64,000 nt of DNA from an uncultured Chlorobiaceae bacterium (GTDB taxonomy: Bacteria; Bacteroidota; Chlorobiia; Chlorobiales; Chlorobiaceae). Shown piece by piece: positions 47,900 through 57,433 of this stretch (position 1 is the stretch's first letter; every line of letters begins with the position of its first letter). Where the stretch lies: assembly GCA_903820085.1 (NCBI GenBank), contig CAIJGA010000025.1:1-64000 (forward strand). Direction: 5' to 3'. Under the pieces are notes generated by a model. The model made no database searches. It was not told the DNA's origin and was given only the letters and a program-made list of their open reading frames with translations. Made by a program: the position numbers and the translations under genes.

Positions 47900-47983
47900 T
47901 GGCTTGTTGTTTTTTTTCGGAAGATAGTAAATATGGGCTATTCGGAACTTATCGGCCTTATAAAAGAAAGAAAAAATGAGCAA

Positions 47984-50239
47984 TTATCGAACTCCCTGGT
48001 AGCTGCCTTTAAGGTACTTTCGCCCAATAACAGCCTGGCCTAGGGAGAGCCCGCCATCATTCGAGGGCACGAGAGCGTGGGTCACTACCCGATATCCGGC
48101 ATTTTGCAGTTCCAGCACAAGGGTTTCAAAAAGAAGCGCATTCTGAAAAACTCCTCCGCTGAGTGCTACGGTTTTCAGGCCGGTCGCACGGGATGCCTTG
48201 TCAATAATCTGCTGAAAGCAGGTTACGAGCGTGCGGTGAAAACGCTGGCTGATATCACTGATGGCCATCCCTTGCTGCAGGGCCGCAACAACATCCTCGA
48301 CAATTGGCGACACCAGGATGGTCCAGCGCCCGTTTTCACGATGCAGCGCACTGCGAAACGACTTGCTGCCCACTCTTCCGCCCGCCGCCTGCATCAGCGC
48401 AATGGCAGCCTCTCCTTCATACGATATCTCACCCCGAAGGCCTAAGATGGCGGCAACAGCGTCAAAAAGCCTGCCGCAGCTTGAGGTTTCAGCAACATTA
48501 ACCCGTTTCTGAAGAAGCTCAAGAACCGGCTCAATCCTCCGCTCTTTCATAAACGGGAGTTCCGGCAGGTCGGCACAGCTTCGGTAGAGGTAGCCCAGCG
48601 CAGCCCGCCATGGCTGTACGACCGCGGCGTCCCCTCCCGGCAGCGGCATAGGTTCAAGCGAAGCAAATCGTTCCACTCCTGAAGCATCACCGATCAGCAG
48701 CTCTCCACCCCAGATGGTACTATCAGTTCCGTACCCTGTTCCGTCGAGTATAAGGCCGATGGCCGGGCCATCCTCCCTGTTTTCGGCCAGACATGAGGCA
48801 AGATGGGCATGATGATGCTGCACGCCAAGCAGCGGAACACTCTGTTTCATCGCCCACTGCGTGGTCAGGTATGCAGGATGCAGGTCATGCACCACAAGCT
48901 CGGGTACTGCCTGAAAAAGGTGCTGCAGATGGGCGGCAACATGCTCAAAATGCCGGTACGCCTCAAAGTTTTTCATGTCGCCGATATGCTGGCTCATCAG
49001 TGCATGAGTACCCTTCAAAAGCGTGACGGTATTTTTAAGTTCCCCCCCGGCAGCAAGCACTGCAGGCCCCGTCTCCTTGAGATAAATCGGGGCCGGGACA
49101 TATCCCCTGCTCCGCCTGATCTGGCGAAGCTCTCCGGAGAGATGGATGGTAACAGAATCGTCGCATTTCAGATAAATGGGACGATTATGCACCAGAAAAG
49201 CGTCAGCAATACCCTTGAGGCGCAACATCGCCTCTTCATTGTCGTGCACAATCGGCTCCTCACTGAAATTGGCACTGGTCATAACAAGAAGATCCATGCC
49301 GCCGTCGAAAAGCAGGGTATGCAGCGGTGTATAGGGCAGCATGACGCCAAGCCGGTCATTGCCTGGCGTTGCAGATGGCGCAAGAGCAGCACCTGTTTTC
49401 TTTTTCAGGAGCACAATGGGCGCCTGCGCAGAGGTCAAGGCGGCAAGCTCACCCTCACTGACCTCGCAGTACCGCCGGACAAGCTCCATATCGCGCATCA
49501 TCACCGCAAAGGGTTTTGCCTCACGCCCTTTCCGCTCTCTCAGCCGCCGTACCGCATCTTCATGGCCAGCATCAACGGCAAGATGAAAACCACCAAGCCC
49601 CTTGAGCGCAAGAATCAACCCCTGGCGAAGAAACGCCACGGCTTCTGCTACGGCATCCCCCTGGAGAATCGTCCCTGCAGCATCAAGCAAAGCAAGAGAG
49701 GGGCCACAGACCGGGCAGGCGTTTGGCTGTGCGTGAAAGCGGCGGTCAAGCGGATCATGATACTCCCGCTCACACTCAGGGCACATCGGAAAGCTGCGCA
49801 TCGAAGTAAAGGGCCGATCATAGGGCAGCCGTTCAACAATGGTGTAGCGCGGGCCGCAATTGGTACAGTTGATGAACGGATAACGGAACCGTCGGTCTGC
49901 AGGATCCAGAAGCTCGCGTCGGCAATCGCTGCAGAGCGCAATATCAGGCGGAATAAGGGTCTCAACCCCAACGCCGGAGATCGAGTCCCCGATCACATAA
50001 CCCTCCTCAACAACGCAGGCAAGAGTACTCGCCTCAATGGACTCGATATGCGAAAGCGGCGGCCGGTCATTCAGCAGGCGTCGGGCAAACTCGTCAAGAA
50101 GGGCCGGAATACCCTGCACCTCAATCAATACCCCGGACGCCGTATTGCGGATAGATCCTTTCAGTCCATACCCCACCGCCAGACGGTAAACAAAGGGGCG
50201 AAACCCGACACCTTGCACGATACCGTTGACCTGAAGCAC
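47984..50239 (-). CDS. hypF: Carbamoyltransferase HypF
   Basis: The 751-residue protein makes the carbamoyl group that HypE turns into cyanide. The order is: acylphosphatase domain (NGIVQGVGFRPFVYRL), two zinc fingers (CSDCRREL..CTNC and CPECEREY..CPVC), YrdC-like domain (KGLGGFHLAVDA) and Kae1-like carbamoyltransferase domain (VQHHHAHLASC, LDGTGYGTD, SGGVFQNALL). The start is probably the GTG at 50,239, which makes an unusually short N-terminus; no ATG lies between it and the hypB stop. Confidence 0.95.
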   Translation of the reverse strand: MLQVNGIVQGVGFRPFVYRLAVGYGLKGSIRNTASGVLIEVQGIPALLDEFARRLLNDRPPLSHIESIEASTLACVVEEGYVIGDSISGVGVETLIPPDIALCSDCRRELLDPADRRFRYPFINCTNCGPRYTIVERLPYDRPFTSMRSFPMCPECEREYHDPLDRRFHAQPNACPVCGPSLALLDAAGTILQGDAVAEAVAFLRQGLILALKGLGGFHLAVDAGHEDAVRRLRERKGREAKPFAVMMRDMELVRRYCEVSEGELAALTSAQAPIVLLKKKTGAALAPSATPGNDRLGVMLPYTPLHTLLFDGGMDLLVMTSANFSEEPIVHDNEEAMLRLKGIADAFLVHNRPIYLKCDDSVTIHLSGELRQIRRSRGYVPAPIYLKETGPAVLAAGGELKNTVTLLKGTHALMSQHIGDMKNFEAYRHFEHVAAHLQHLFQAVPELVVHDLHPAYLTTQWAMKQSVPLLGVQHHHAHLASCLAENREDGPAIGLILDGTGYGTDSTIWGGELLIGDASGVERFASLEPMPLPGGDAAVVQPWRAALGYLYRSCADLPELPFMKERRIEPVLELLQKRVNVAETSSCGRLFDAVAAILGLRGEISYEGEAAIALMQAAGGRVGSKSFRSALHRENGRWTILVSPIVEDVVAALQQGMAISDISQRFHRTLVTCFQQIIDKASRATGLKTVALSGGVFQNALLFETLVLELQNAGYRVVTHALVPSNDGGLSLGQAVIGRKYLKGSYQGVR

Positions 50240-50271
50240 TCTCCGCTCTTCGGCGCTGTTAACGGTGCTGC

Positions 50272-51087
50272 TCAGTGCTGCACAAGTTTACGCTCGACCC
50301 ACTCCTGCAATGCAGCGAGCCCCTCACCGGTTTTGGCTGAAAGCTCAAACCATTCGAGATGATGATTGACCCGCATGGCATTTTCGCGGCACTTCCGGGC
50401 ATCAAACTCCACATAGGGCAGAAGATCGATCTTGTTGAGAATGCAAAGGTCGGCCTCATGAAACATGGTCGGATACTTCAGCGGCTTGTCGTCACCCTCC
50501 GTCACACTGATAATGACCACTTTCAGCGCCTCGCCAAGATCAAAGAGCGCCGGACAGACCAGATTCCCGACATTCTCGATACAGAGCAGCGAGTTATCCT
50601 GCATCTCAAGCTCTTTCATGGCACGGTTGACCATTAGGGCATCAAGATGACATCCCGATCCGGTATTGATCTGGATTACCGGCACACCAAGAGCCTGAAT
50701 ACGCTCGGCATCATTGGTGGTCTGCTGGTCGCCCTCAATGACCGCAACCGGAAAACGCTGCTGCAGGGCAGGAATGATTTTTTCAAGCAGGGAAGTTTTT
50801 CCCGATCCGGGAGAGCTCAGCAAATTGAGGGCAAAAATATTCCTTGCCTCAAAATAGCCCCTGTTTCGTTCGGCAAGAAGATTATTTTTCTGAAGTACAT
50901 CCTGCTCAAGCACAACCTTCCGGCTTGCGCCTTCATGATGATGATGACCGTGATCATGGCTCTGCTGCTCCTCATGAGCGTGATCATGATCGTGATCACC
51001 TTCATTAACATGAACATGATAATCGCTCTGGCCCGGTTTGCGGAGCACAGCCCCGCCCTCAGTTGAACAACCGCAAGTATCGCACAT
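50272..51087 (-). CDS. hypB: Hydrogenase nickel incorporation GTPase HypB
   Basis: The 271-residue protein begins MCDTCGCS with the CxxCGC nickel motif, followed by a His/Asp/Glu-rich stretch (about 23 to 53, more than ten histidines) that may store nickel. The GTPase domain has the P-loop SSPGSGKTSL, a switch CENVGNLVCP-type segment (IENVGNLVCPALFDLG) and NKIDLLPY. With HypA it loads nickel into the hydrogenase large subunit. It sits between hypA and hypF. Confidence 0.97.
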   Translation of the reverse strand: MCDTCGCSTEGGAVLRKPGQSDYHVHVNEGDHDHDHAHEEQQSHDHGHHHHEGASRKVVLEQDVLQKNNLLAERNRGYFEARNIFALNLLSSPGSGKTSLLEKIIPALQQRFPVAVIEGDQQTTNDAERIQALGVPVIQINTGSGCHLDALMVNRAMKELEMQDNSLLCIENVGNLVCPALFDLGEALKVVIISVTEGDDKPLKYPTMFHEADLCILNKIDLLPYVEFDARKCRENAMRVNHHLEWFELSAKTGEGLAALQEWVERKLVQH

Positions 51088-51090
51088 TGT

Positions 51091-51444
51091 TTATTCTCCC
51101 TCCTCTTCTATAGTCATTGACTGGATCAAAAATTCTTCACCCGAGACGATCGTTATCCGCAGCGAACGGCACCCGGGGCACTCGGCATAATAAAAGTTGA
51201 CCGGAAAGCGCGTGCCGCACTCCCCGCACTCCCCGGTTCCTTCCGGTTCCTCAATAACAAGGACAGCATCTTCAGCAAGTGTCCCCTTTGCTGCTGCAGA
51301 AAAACAGAATTTCAGCGACTCCGGCTCAATTCCGGCAAGCTTGCCGATCAGCAGATCAACTCCTGAAACCTTTCGGGCACCCTCCTGCCTCGCTTTTGCC
51401 TCAACAGCATCAACAATGGAAAGCGCAATACTCATTTCATGCAT
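51091..51444 (-). CDS. hypA: Hydrogenase nickel chaperone HypA
   Basis: The 117-residue protein starts MHEMSIALSIVD, with His2 for nickel, and has the zinc site CGECGTRF...CPGC. It is the first gene of the leftward hyp run and lies three bases before hypB. No hydrogenase structural gene is within the window. Confidence 0.96.
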   Translation of the reverse strand: MHEMSIALSIVDAVEAKARQEGARKVSGVDLLIGKLAGIEPESLKFCFSAAAKGTLAEDAVLVIEEPEGTGECGECGTRFPVNFYYAECPGCRSLRITIVSGEEFLIQSMTIEEEGE

Positions 51445-51569
51445 GGCAACGGTTGAAAGGAGATTCGTTGATTAATACTCTTTATGATAACTCATGTAAG
51501 GTAGTTTTTGATCATTAATTTTTTTGTACCTTTGAAAAATTATCTTTCGGAAAAACGGCAACTGACAGG
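51445..51569. promoter_or_regulatory. Divergent promoter region, hyp operon and pyrB
   Basis: The 125-base A+T-rich spacer serves both the leftward hyp genes and rightward pyrB. TTTTTTTGTACCTTTGAAAAATTAT near 51,520 to 51,543 may hold pyrB promoter elements. No clear operator is seen. Confidence 0.35.
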
Positions 51570-52502
51570 TTGGATTTGAAGCACCTTACTGGATTATGCA
51601 ATGTTCCGGCCAGCGACATCACGGAACTTCTCGACATGGCCGCCCGGTTTAAAAAGGAGCTGATCACCCCAAGCCCCTCTTTTGAGCCATCTCTTCACAA
51701 TAAACGCATTGCGCTGGTTTTTTTTGAGAACTCAACCCGCACCCGATTTTCGTTTGAAATAGCCGCACGTTACCTTTGCGCAAGCACACTCAACTTCAGC
51801 GCAGCATCAAGCAGTGTCAGCAAAGGTGAGAGCCTGAGCGATACCATCAAGAACCTTGAAGCCATGCGGGTAGATGCGTTCGTCCTTCGCCACCCCTCTT
51901 CGGGAGCTGCCGACCTCATTACCCGGATAACCTCAAAAAACGTCATCAATGCCGGTGACGGATCGCATGAACACCCGACACAGGCGCTGCTCGACATGTT
52001 TACGCTCCGCGAACATTTCGGAAAAATCGAAGGGCTAAAGGTAATCATTATCGGAGATGTGCTGCACAGCAGGGTTGCTCGCTCCAATATATACGGTCTC
52101 CTTACCGCCGGCGCAGAGGTTGGCATCTGCTGTCCGGTCACCCTCATGCCTCCCGATGCCTCCAGACTCGGCATCACCCTCTTCACCGACCTTGACAAGG
52201 CCATTGCCTGGGCCGATACGGCAATCGTGCTTCGCCTGCAGCTTGAACGGGCTGCGGCAGGCTACCTGCCCTCTTTGGAAGAGTATTCTGTCCATTTCGG
52301 CCTTACCGACGAACGGCTGGAAAGAGTACAAAAGCATCTGCTCGTGCTTCACCCGGGACCGATAAACCGGGAAATAGAAATTTCGAACAACGTTGCCGAC
52401 CGCATACAACCGCCCGGCTATTCTAAAAGCATGCTGCTTGAACAGGTTACCAACGGCGTTGCTATACGCATGGCCGTACTGGAAACCCTTCTTGCCGGAT
52501 AA
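51570..52502 (+). CDS. pyrB: Aspartate carbamoyltransferase catalytic subunit
   Basis: The 310-residue enzyme joins carbamoyl phosphate and aspartate, the first committed step of pyrimidine synthesis. FFENSTRTRFSFE (about 51 to 63) binds carbamoyl phosphate; HPTQALLDM (about 137 to 145) and HPGPINREIE near the C-terminus are also diagnostic. There is no ATG at the start: TTG at 51,570, or a TTG two codons on at 51,576 which is better spaced from AGG at 51,567, must serve. pyrI is not seen. Confidence 0.95.
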   Translation: MDLKHLTGLCNVPASDITELLDMAARFKKELITPSPSFEPSLHNKRIALVFFENSTRTRFSFEIAARYLCASTLNFSAASSSVSKGESLSDTIKNLEAMRVDAFVLRHPSSGAADLITRITSKNVINAGDGSHEHPTQALLDMFTLREHFGKIEGLKVIIIGDVLHSRVARSNIYGLLTAGAEVGICCPVTLMPPDASRLGITLFTDLDKAIAWADTAIVLRLQLERAAAGYLPSLEEYSVHFGLTDERLERVQKHLLVLHPGPINREIEISNNVADRIQPPGYSKSMLLEQVTNGVAIRMAVLETLLAG

Positions 52503-52558
52503 AACAACGTTTGCATCCATGTGACTTACCGTTTGCCAACATATATCAACTTATCTCC

Positions 52559-53449
52559 ATGAAAAGAACATATCATCTTGGCAGAGCACTCTTCATTTTG
52601 TCAGCGGTGCTCCTGATCTCCATAACAAGCGCCTCGGCAGAACCGCTGCTGAAACCGACACTCAGCCCAACTTTCAACACGCTCTTCCAGCCGCTCCTCG
52701 CCGACCCGTTGGAACCGAGAATTGCGGTCATGCCATGGCTTGGAAAGCGCCATCTGCAGCTCGACATCGGATCATCAGCCGATCTCTACCTGAGCGCAAA
52801 CAAGGATTTTGCCGCAGGCGTTGATTTCGCCACCTGGTCGCTGTTGAACCGTGGCGACAATTTCAAATTTCCGGTTGACGCCATCGACTATCTCTTCGGC
52901 ATCAATGCAAGCTGGAAACAGCCGGTCAGCATCGGCGCACTCCCTTTTGACGAGTTCAGCGGAAAAATCAGGCTCAGCCACATCTCTGCCCATTTTGAAG
53001 ATGGACACATTGATGCAACGACCCGCCAGTTGATACAGCCTGCCGACTGGAGCGGCACCGTTCCCTTTACCTACAGCCGGGAGTTTGTCAATCTTGTTGT
53101 TGCACTCAGCTCACCAAAGCACAGGATCTACGCCGGATACCAGTACATCTACCATACCCTTCCTGACCGCATCAATCCGCACTCGTTTCAGGCCGGTCTG
53201 GAACTCTCCACTTCCGACAATACCTACCTCGCTGCCGACTTCAAGCTGCTGCCAATCTGGCAGCCATCGCTTGACGCAACAAGAGGATTCCGGGGCACCT
53301 GGAACCTGCAGGCAGGGATGCGTCTTAACAGCATTGGGCTCGAAAATGTGAGAGTAGCCTGCAACTATTTTTCAGGAATGAGCCGCCACGGCATGTACTT
53401 CTACCGCCCGGAAAATTACACAACCGTTGGTGTACTTGTTGATCTTTGA
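52559..53449 (+). CDS. Secreted/outer-membrane protein, DUF1207-like
   Basis: The 296-residue protein has a signal peptide (about 1 to 27, ending SASA) and then LFQPLLADPLEPRIAVMPW, close to the opening of DUF1207 proteins. The rest alternates strands and short turns, with aromatic residues, as in outer-membrane beta barrels, and ends on Leu after VGVLVDL. Function unknown. The ATG at 52,559 is chosen for the signal peptide. It is transcribed with or after pyrB (57-base gap). Confidence 0.65.
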   Translation: MKRTYHLGRALFILSAVLLISITSASAEPLLKPTLSPTFNTLFQPLLADPLEPRIAVMPWLGKRHLQLDIGSSADLYLSANKDFAAGVDFATWSLLNRGDNFKFPVDAIDYLFGINASWKQPVSIGALPFDEFSGKIRLSHISAHFEDGHIDATTRQLIQPADWSGTVPFTYSREFVNLVVALSSPKHRIYAGYQYIYHTLPDRINPHSFQAGLELSTSDNTYLAADFKLLPIWQPSLDATRGFRGTWNLQAGMRLNSIGLENVRVACNYFSGMSRHGMYFYRPENYTTVGVLVDL

Positions 53450-53663
53450 CAAAATCAGCGAGGCAAGTAATTTTGCCAGAATATATTTGTAATAAAATCG
53501 GATAACGAAAAAGAAGAGACCAGGAACAGCAAAAAAAAGATCACATTTGTTCGTTTCATGATATTTTTATTACATTTAACCATATCAAAACACTCCATGT
53601 TTGTTTCTGCTCCTGTTATGCGCCTTTGAATAGGAGACTGAAACTTTTTTTTCTTGTTAAAGG

Positions 53664-53689
53664 ACACACACACAAACACACACACACAA
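53664..53689 (+). repeat. AC dinucleotide repeat in the porin leader
   Basis: Two runs of AC units (five and seven, separated by one AA) lie 18 to 43 bases upstream of the porin ATG at 53,707. No clear Shine-Dalgarno sequence lies between the repeat and the start codon. Simple repeats here can change length by slippage. Confidence 0.7.
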
Positions 53690-53706
53690 CCTAACTGAGA
53701 AAACAC

Positions 53707-54912
53707 ATGAAAAAAATGCTTTCGCTTGCAGCAATGCTTGCGGTAATCTCTTATGCATCACCAGCTTCTGCTGAGCTGAAAATTGGCGGCGATGCGACCA
53801 CCCGCGTGAGAGGCCAGTTCAATAATTCTAACATGAGTGGTACCAAAGCCACAGATAAGGATGACATCAAATACCAGTACAGGGTACGCCTGAAAGCATC
53901 AGCAGACCTTGGCGACGGCTACTTTTTCAAGGCATTGATTGCCAATGAAGAGATCAGCAATGGCTTAACTCCCGGTTGGAGCACAGTAGGCAACACGAAC
54001 GGCGAGAAATTCCAGCTTGAAGTTTCCAATTTCTACTTCGGGCGAATGATGGAAAGCAGCCACTACATGATCGGTCGTCTTCCGATCAACAGCTTCAACA
54101 ATCCGATTTTTGACCTTACCCTTTACCCTGTTCCAACAGCATTCGATAACGCTACAGGCATCTTTGCTGTAGATGTTCCGGTATTCCAATGGAACTATGA
54201 CCGTGTCTACGGCATGAACTATGGTACAAAAGTTGGCAACGGTGAACTGAACGCCACTTTTGTGGTTCTGGATAACAATTCTACTGCTGAGAACCATTCA
54301 GCCATCGTCGGTGACGGCGTCTTCAACGACGGCTACCTGCTCCATCTTACCTACAAAACAACCATCGGTGATGTCACTGTTGAGCCACAGGCAATTATTA
54401 CTTTGACCGATGCGCAGGGCTTTACCTATTCAAGAATTTCACCGAATACCTTCGGTGCCAACGCCACCATTCCTGCAGGCAAATCAAAAATTGGTCTCAG
54501 TGGCTTTTACACGGTCTGTAAAGACTCCAAAGGTGCCTTGTCATCACCAGCACTTGTTATGGTCGGAACTACTGTGGTACCAGGTACTTCTACGACTATA
54601 ACACCTGGCATTAATGCCAACATTGACTACAGCGGTTACCTCCTGAGAGTCAAGGGTGAGTCAGGTCCGGTCATGGCATGGGTTGACTATAACCGTACTA
54701 TAGACAAAACGCCGGTTAATGATGTCACCTACAACAACATCTTTGTTTGGGCACAGTACAAGATCAATGTTCACGAGTCAGCTCTGGGCACTGTCAGCCT
54801 GACCCCTACCGTGCGCTACCGTGCAAGCGGAAGAGATAATTATTATGGCAATGGTACCACAGATCATCAGAACCAGCTTCGTACAGAACTCTGGGCATCG
54901 GTGACCTTCTAA
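53707..54912 (+). CDS. Outer-membrane porin-like protein
   Basis: The 401-residue protein has a signal peptide (MKKMLSLAAMLAVISYASPASA) and then a long series of amphipathic strands rich in Tyr, Asn and Gly, ending in ELWASVTF, the terminal-phenylalanine signal for beta-barrel assembly. It contains no cysteine in its main body except one. Probably a major outer-membrane channel. The solute is unknown. A strong terminator follows 24 bases after the stop, so it is a single-gene transcript. Confidence 0.8.
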   Translation: MKKMLSLAAMLAVISYASPASAELKIGGDATTRVRGQFNNSNMSGTKATDKDDIKYQYRVRLKASADLGDGYFFKALIANEEISNGLTPGWSTVGNTNGEKFQLEVSNFYFGRMMESSHYMIGRLPINSFNNPIFDLTLYPVPTAFDNATGIFAVDVPVFQWNYDRVYGMNYGTKVGNGELNATFVVLDNNSTAENHSAIVGDGVFNDGYLLHLTYKTTIGDVTVEPQAIITLTDAQGFTYSRISPNTFGANATIPAGKSKIGLSGFYTVCKDSKGALSSPALVMVGTTVVPGTSTTITPGINANIDYSGYLLRVKGESGPVMAWVDYNRTIDKTPVNDVTYNNIFVWAQYKINVHESALGTVSLTPTVRYRASGRDNYYGNGTTDHQNQLRTELWASVTF

Positions 54913-54935
54913 GTCACGCTCTGCATTTCAGCATC

Positions 54936-54965
54936 AAAAGCCGCAGGCAACTGCGGCTTTTATTT
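54936..54965 (+). terminator. Rho-independent terminator of the porin gene
   Basis: AAAAGCCGCAG and CTGCGGCTTTT pair around a four-base loop and are followed by a short TATTT tail. Clear hairpin and position directly after the gene. Confidence 0.9.
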
Positions 54966-55295
54966 ACCGGAACATTCCTGAATACGTATTATTTGTTTAC
55001 AGGCTCCAATCCTGCTGATAACAATTGATACTTCACTGAATTTTTACGATATTATGGAGAAAATCCCTATATATCGTACACAAGGCGGGCAGAATACCCG
55101 TACGCAAACAGACAGAGCCCTCTTCCCTGTTGTGGTGAGGTTTGTTGCTTTTTAATATCGAAGTTTTTCGTCCTGATTTTCAGCTTACCTGCTGGCACCA
55201 TGAGTGTCTGACTGGAAGACCAGTTTTACTGTTCTTTGTGATAAAACTATCGTTAGCTCTAATTATTTCCATAACTTAAACACAACAGCGGTACT
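54966..55295 (+). promoter_or_regulatory. Long leader before the universal stress gene
   Basis: No gene is seen in these 330 bases. TACGATAT (55,045 to 55,052) and ATATCGTA (55,071 to 55,078) form an 8-base inverted repeat with an 18-base spacer. CTGGAAGACCAG near 55,210 is a second small palindrome. The length suggests a regulated promoter or an untranslated leader. Confidence 0.35.
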
Positions 55296-55733
55296 ATGAT
55301 TACCATCAAAAAAATCATCTGCCCGGTTGATTTCTCTGGTTTGTCGCGCAAGGCGCTGCAATACGCCAACGAGTTTGCACGACTCTCCAACGGAAAAGTC
55401 TTTCTCGTCGGCGTTATTGAGAACGACCCAACCATCACCTATTCACACGGTCTTGAAAAAGAACGTGCAGAATCCGACCAAAAACTTCTGGCCTTGATTG
55501 AAGAGGAGAAGATGGCTGGCATTGTTGCTGATTATGTCATCTATGAAGGATTTGCCGAAGAGTGCATTCTCGACTATGCAAAACGGCAGGAAGCTGACCT
55601 CATTATCATGGGTTCACATGGCCGCCGCGGCCTGAAGCGCATGATCCTCGGCAGTGTTGCTGAGCATGTCATCCGTCGCGCCCCATGCCCGGTACTTGTC
55701 GTCAAGGAGAACGAGCATGAGTTTATCACCTGA
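55296..55733 (+). CDS. Universal stress protein, UspA family
   Basis: The 145-residue protein opens IKKIICPVDFSGLSRKALQYA and has the ATP-binding motif GSHGRRGLKRMILGS (G-x2-G-x9-G-S) near residues 109 to 123, so it is of the ATP-binding type. Such proteins help cells survive starvation or oxidative stress. It lies 93 bases before the MFS transporter gene, which may share its regulation. Confidence 0.93.
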   Translation: MITIKKIICPVDFSGLSRKALQYANEFARLSNGKVFLVGVIENDPTITYSHGLEKERAESDQKLLALIEEEKMAGIVADYVIYEGFAEECILDYAKRQEADLIIMGSHGRRGLKRMILGSVAEHVIRRAPCPVLVVKENEHEFIT

Positions 55734-55826
55734 GTAACTTCGCCCATGCACCCATTCGGTCAATGGCGGCATGGCACCAATGAGGTAATGCATTACATTT
55801 TTTTCTAACATTCAACGAAAACATTT

Positions 55827-57407
55827 ATGGCACAAAATGTCACAAACGTTTCCCAAACCGAAGAGATATCCAGCACCCGGCGGGTTATCGCGGCTTCTTC
55901 GGTAGGAACGCTTATCGAGTGGTATGATTTTTATATTTTCGGTACGCTTGCGAAAATCATTTCCGAACAGTTTTTTCCAAAAGATAATCCGACGGCGGCA
56001 CTGCTTGCCACTCTGGCTACCTTTGCGGCAGGTTTTGTTATCAGGCCTTTCGGCGCACTCTTCTTCGGGCGCCTTGGCGATCTTATCGGACGGAAGTACA
56101 CCTTTCTGGTGACGCTGGTGATTATGGGCGGTTCAACGTTTGCCATCGGTCTGGTTCCCGGCTATAAAACCATTGGATTCTTTGCACCGGCTATTGTCTT
56201 TGTTTTGCGGTTACTGCAGGGTCTTGCTCTTGGAGGTGAGTACGGCGGCGCGGCTACCTATGTGGCTGAACACTCTCCGGCCGGTCAACGAGGTTTCTGG
56301 ACCAGCTTTATCCAGACAACAGCAACCCTGGGTCTCTTTCTTGCGCTTGGCGTGATTCTTATTGTCCGCCAGACTCTTACTGTTCCGGTTTTTGAAGACT
56401 GGGGATGGCGCATACCGTTTATTGTTTCTGCATTCCTGGTTGGAGTTTCAATCTTCATCCGCATGAAGATGTCGGAATCGCCGATGTTTGTGAAAATGAA
56501 AAAGGAAGGCAAAACCTCAGCAAATCCGCTTGCCGAGAGCTTCAAGCAAAAAGACAACCTGAAAATGGTGCTTATCGCATTGCTCGGTGCAACCGCCGGT
56601 CAGGGTGTTGTTTGGTACACCGGCCAGTTCTATGCGCTCTCCTTTTTGCAGAATGCCTGTAACATCGAGTTTGAACAGAGCAACACGATTATTTTGATTG
56701 CCCTGGTTCTCGGAACACCCTTCTTTGTGCTCTTCGGTGCGCTTTCCGACAAAATCGGGCGCAAGTACATCATGATGGCCGGTATGCTTATCGCTGTTGT
56801 TGCATACAGACCTATCTATACCATGATGTATAACGCAGCCGATCTTAAGCAGAAAACCGAGATGGTTGATCAGACCAGCGTCTCTGATCCGAAAGTTGAG
56901 GTCAAAGGTACCGATACGGTTACGACCATCGTAACGAAAAAAACGTTCAGTGATGGAACAGCCTACAAGGAGACCGTCAAGACTACCATTCCGCTTGATG
57001 AAGTCAAGAAGGCTCAACTTGCTGCAGCTGGCAAACTCAAACCGGAGACCAAAAAGGCAGTAATCCTTCCCAAGGAGCTGTACTACAAGATGATCGGCTT
57101 TGTCTTTGTCCAGGTGATTTTTGTCACCATGGTCTACGGTCCGATTGCTGCGTTCCTGGTTGAGATTTTCCCGACCCGTATCCGCTACACCTCAATGTCG
57201 CTGCCGTACCATATCGGCAACGGTGTATTTGGTGGTCTGGTACCGCTTATTTCAACCCGTCTTGTTGAAGCTACCCGTCCGGCACCAGGCCTTCCGCCTG
57301 CCGATCCCCTTGCCGGTCTCTGGTATCCGATACTGATTGCCAGTGTCAGCTTTGTGATTGGAATGCTCTACATCTCCAACAAAACCAACAACATGGACGT
57401 TGAATAA
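55827..57407 (+). CDS. MFS transporter, metabolite:H+ symporter type, with a large loop insert
   Basis: The 526-residue protein begins STRRVIAASSVGTLIEWYDFYIFG, the start of metabolite:H+ symporters such as ProP and KgtP, and has GRLGDLIGRKYTF and RLLQGLALGGEYGGA between early membrane segments. About twelve membrane segments are expected. Between the segment ending near 333 and the one starting near 422 lies an insert of about 80 residues rich in Lys, Thr and Asp, far longer than the usual loop. The substrate is unknown; osmolytes or dicarboxylates are typical. A small membrane protein follows at 26 bases. Confidence 0.88.
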   Translation: MAQNVTNVSQTEEISSTRRVIAASSVGTLIEWYDFYIFGTLAKIISEQFFPKDNPTAALLATLATFAAGFVIRPFGALFFGRLGDLIGRKYTFLVTLVIMGGSTFAIGLVPGYKTIGFFAPAIVFVLRLLQGLALGGEYGGAATYVAEHSPAGQRGFWTSFIQTTATLGLFLALGVILIVRQTLTVPVFEDWGWRIPFIVSAFLVGVSIFIRMKMSESPMFVKMKKEGKTSANPLAESFKQKDNLKMVLIALLGATAGQGVVWYTGQFYALSFLQNACNIEFEQSNTIILIALVLGTPFFVLFGALSDKIGRKYIMMAGMLIAVVAYRPIYTMMYNAADLKQKTEMVDQTSVSDPKVEVKGTDTVTTIVTKKTFSDGTAYKETVKTTIPLDEVKKAQLAAAGKLKPETKKAVILPKELYYKMIGFVFVQVIFVTMVYGPIAAFLVEIFPTRIRYTSMSLPYHIGNGVFGGLVPLISTRLVEATRPAPGLPPADPLAGLWYPILIASVSFVIGMLYISNKTNNMDVE

Positions 57408-57433
57408 CCAAGAACCTTTTAATTTGATCCATT

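Noticed and set aside
48803-50362. 519-codon frame on the plus strand
   Set aside because: Antisense to hypF and the hypB end. Its length comes from the G+C-rich codon pattern of the real genes.
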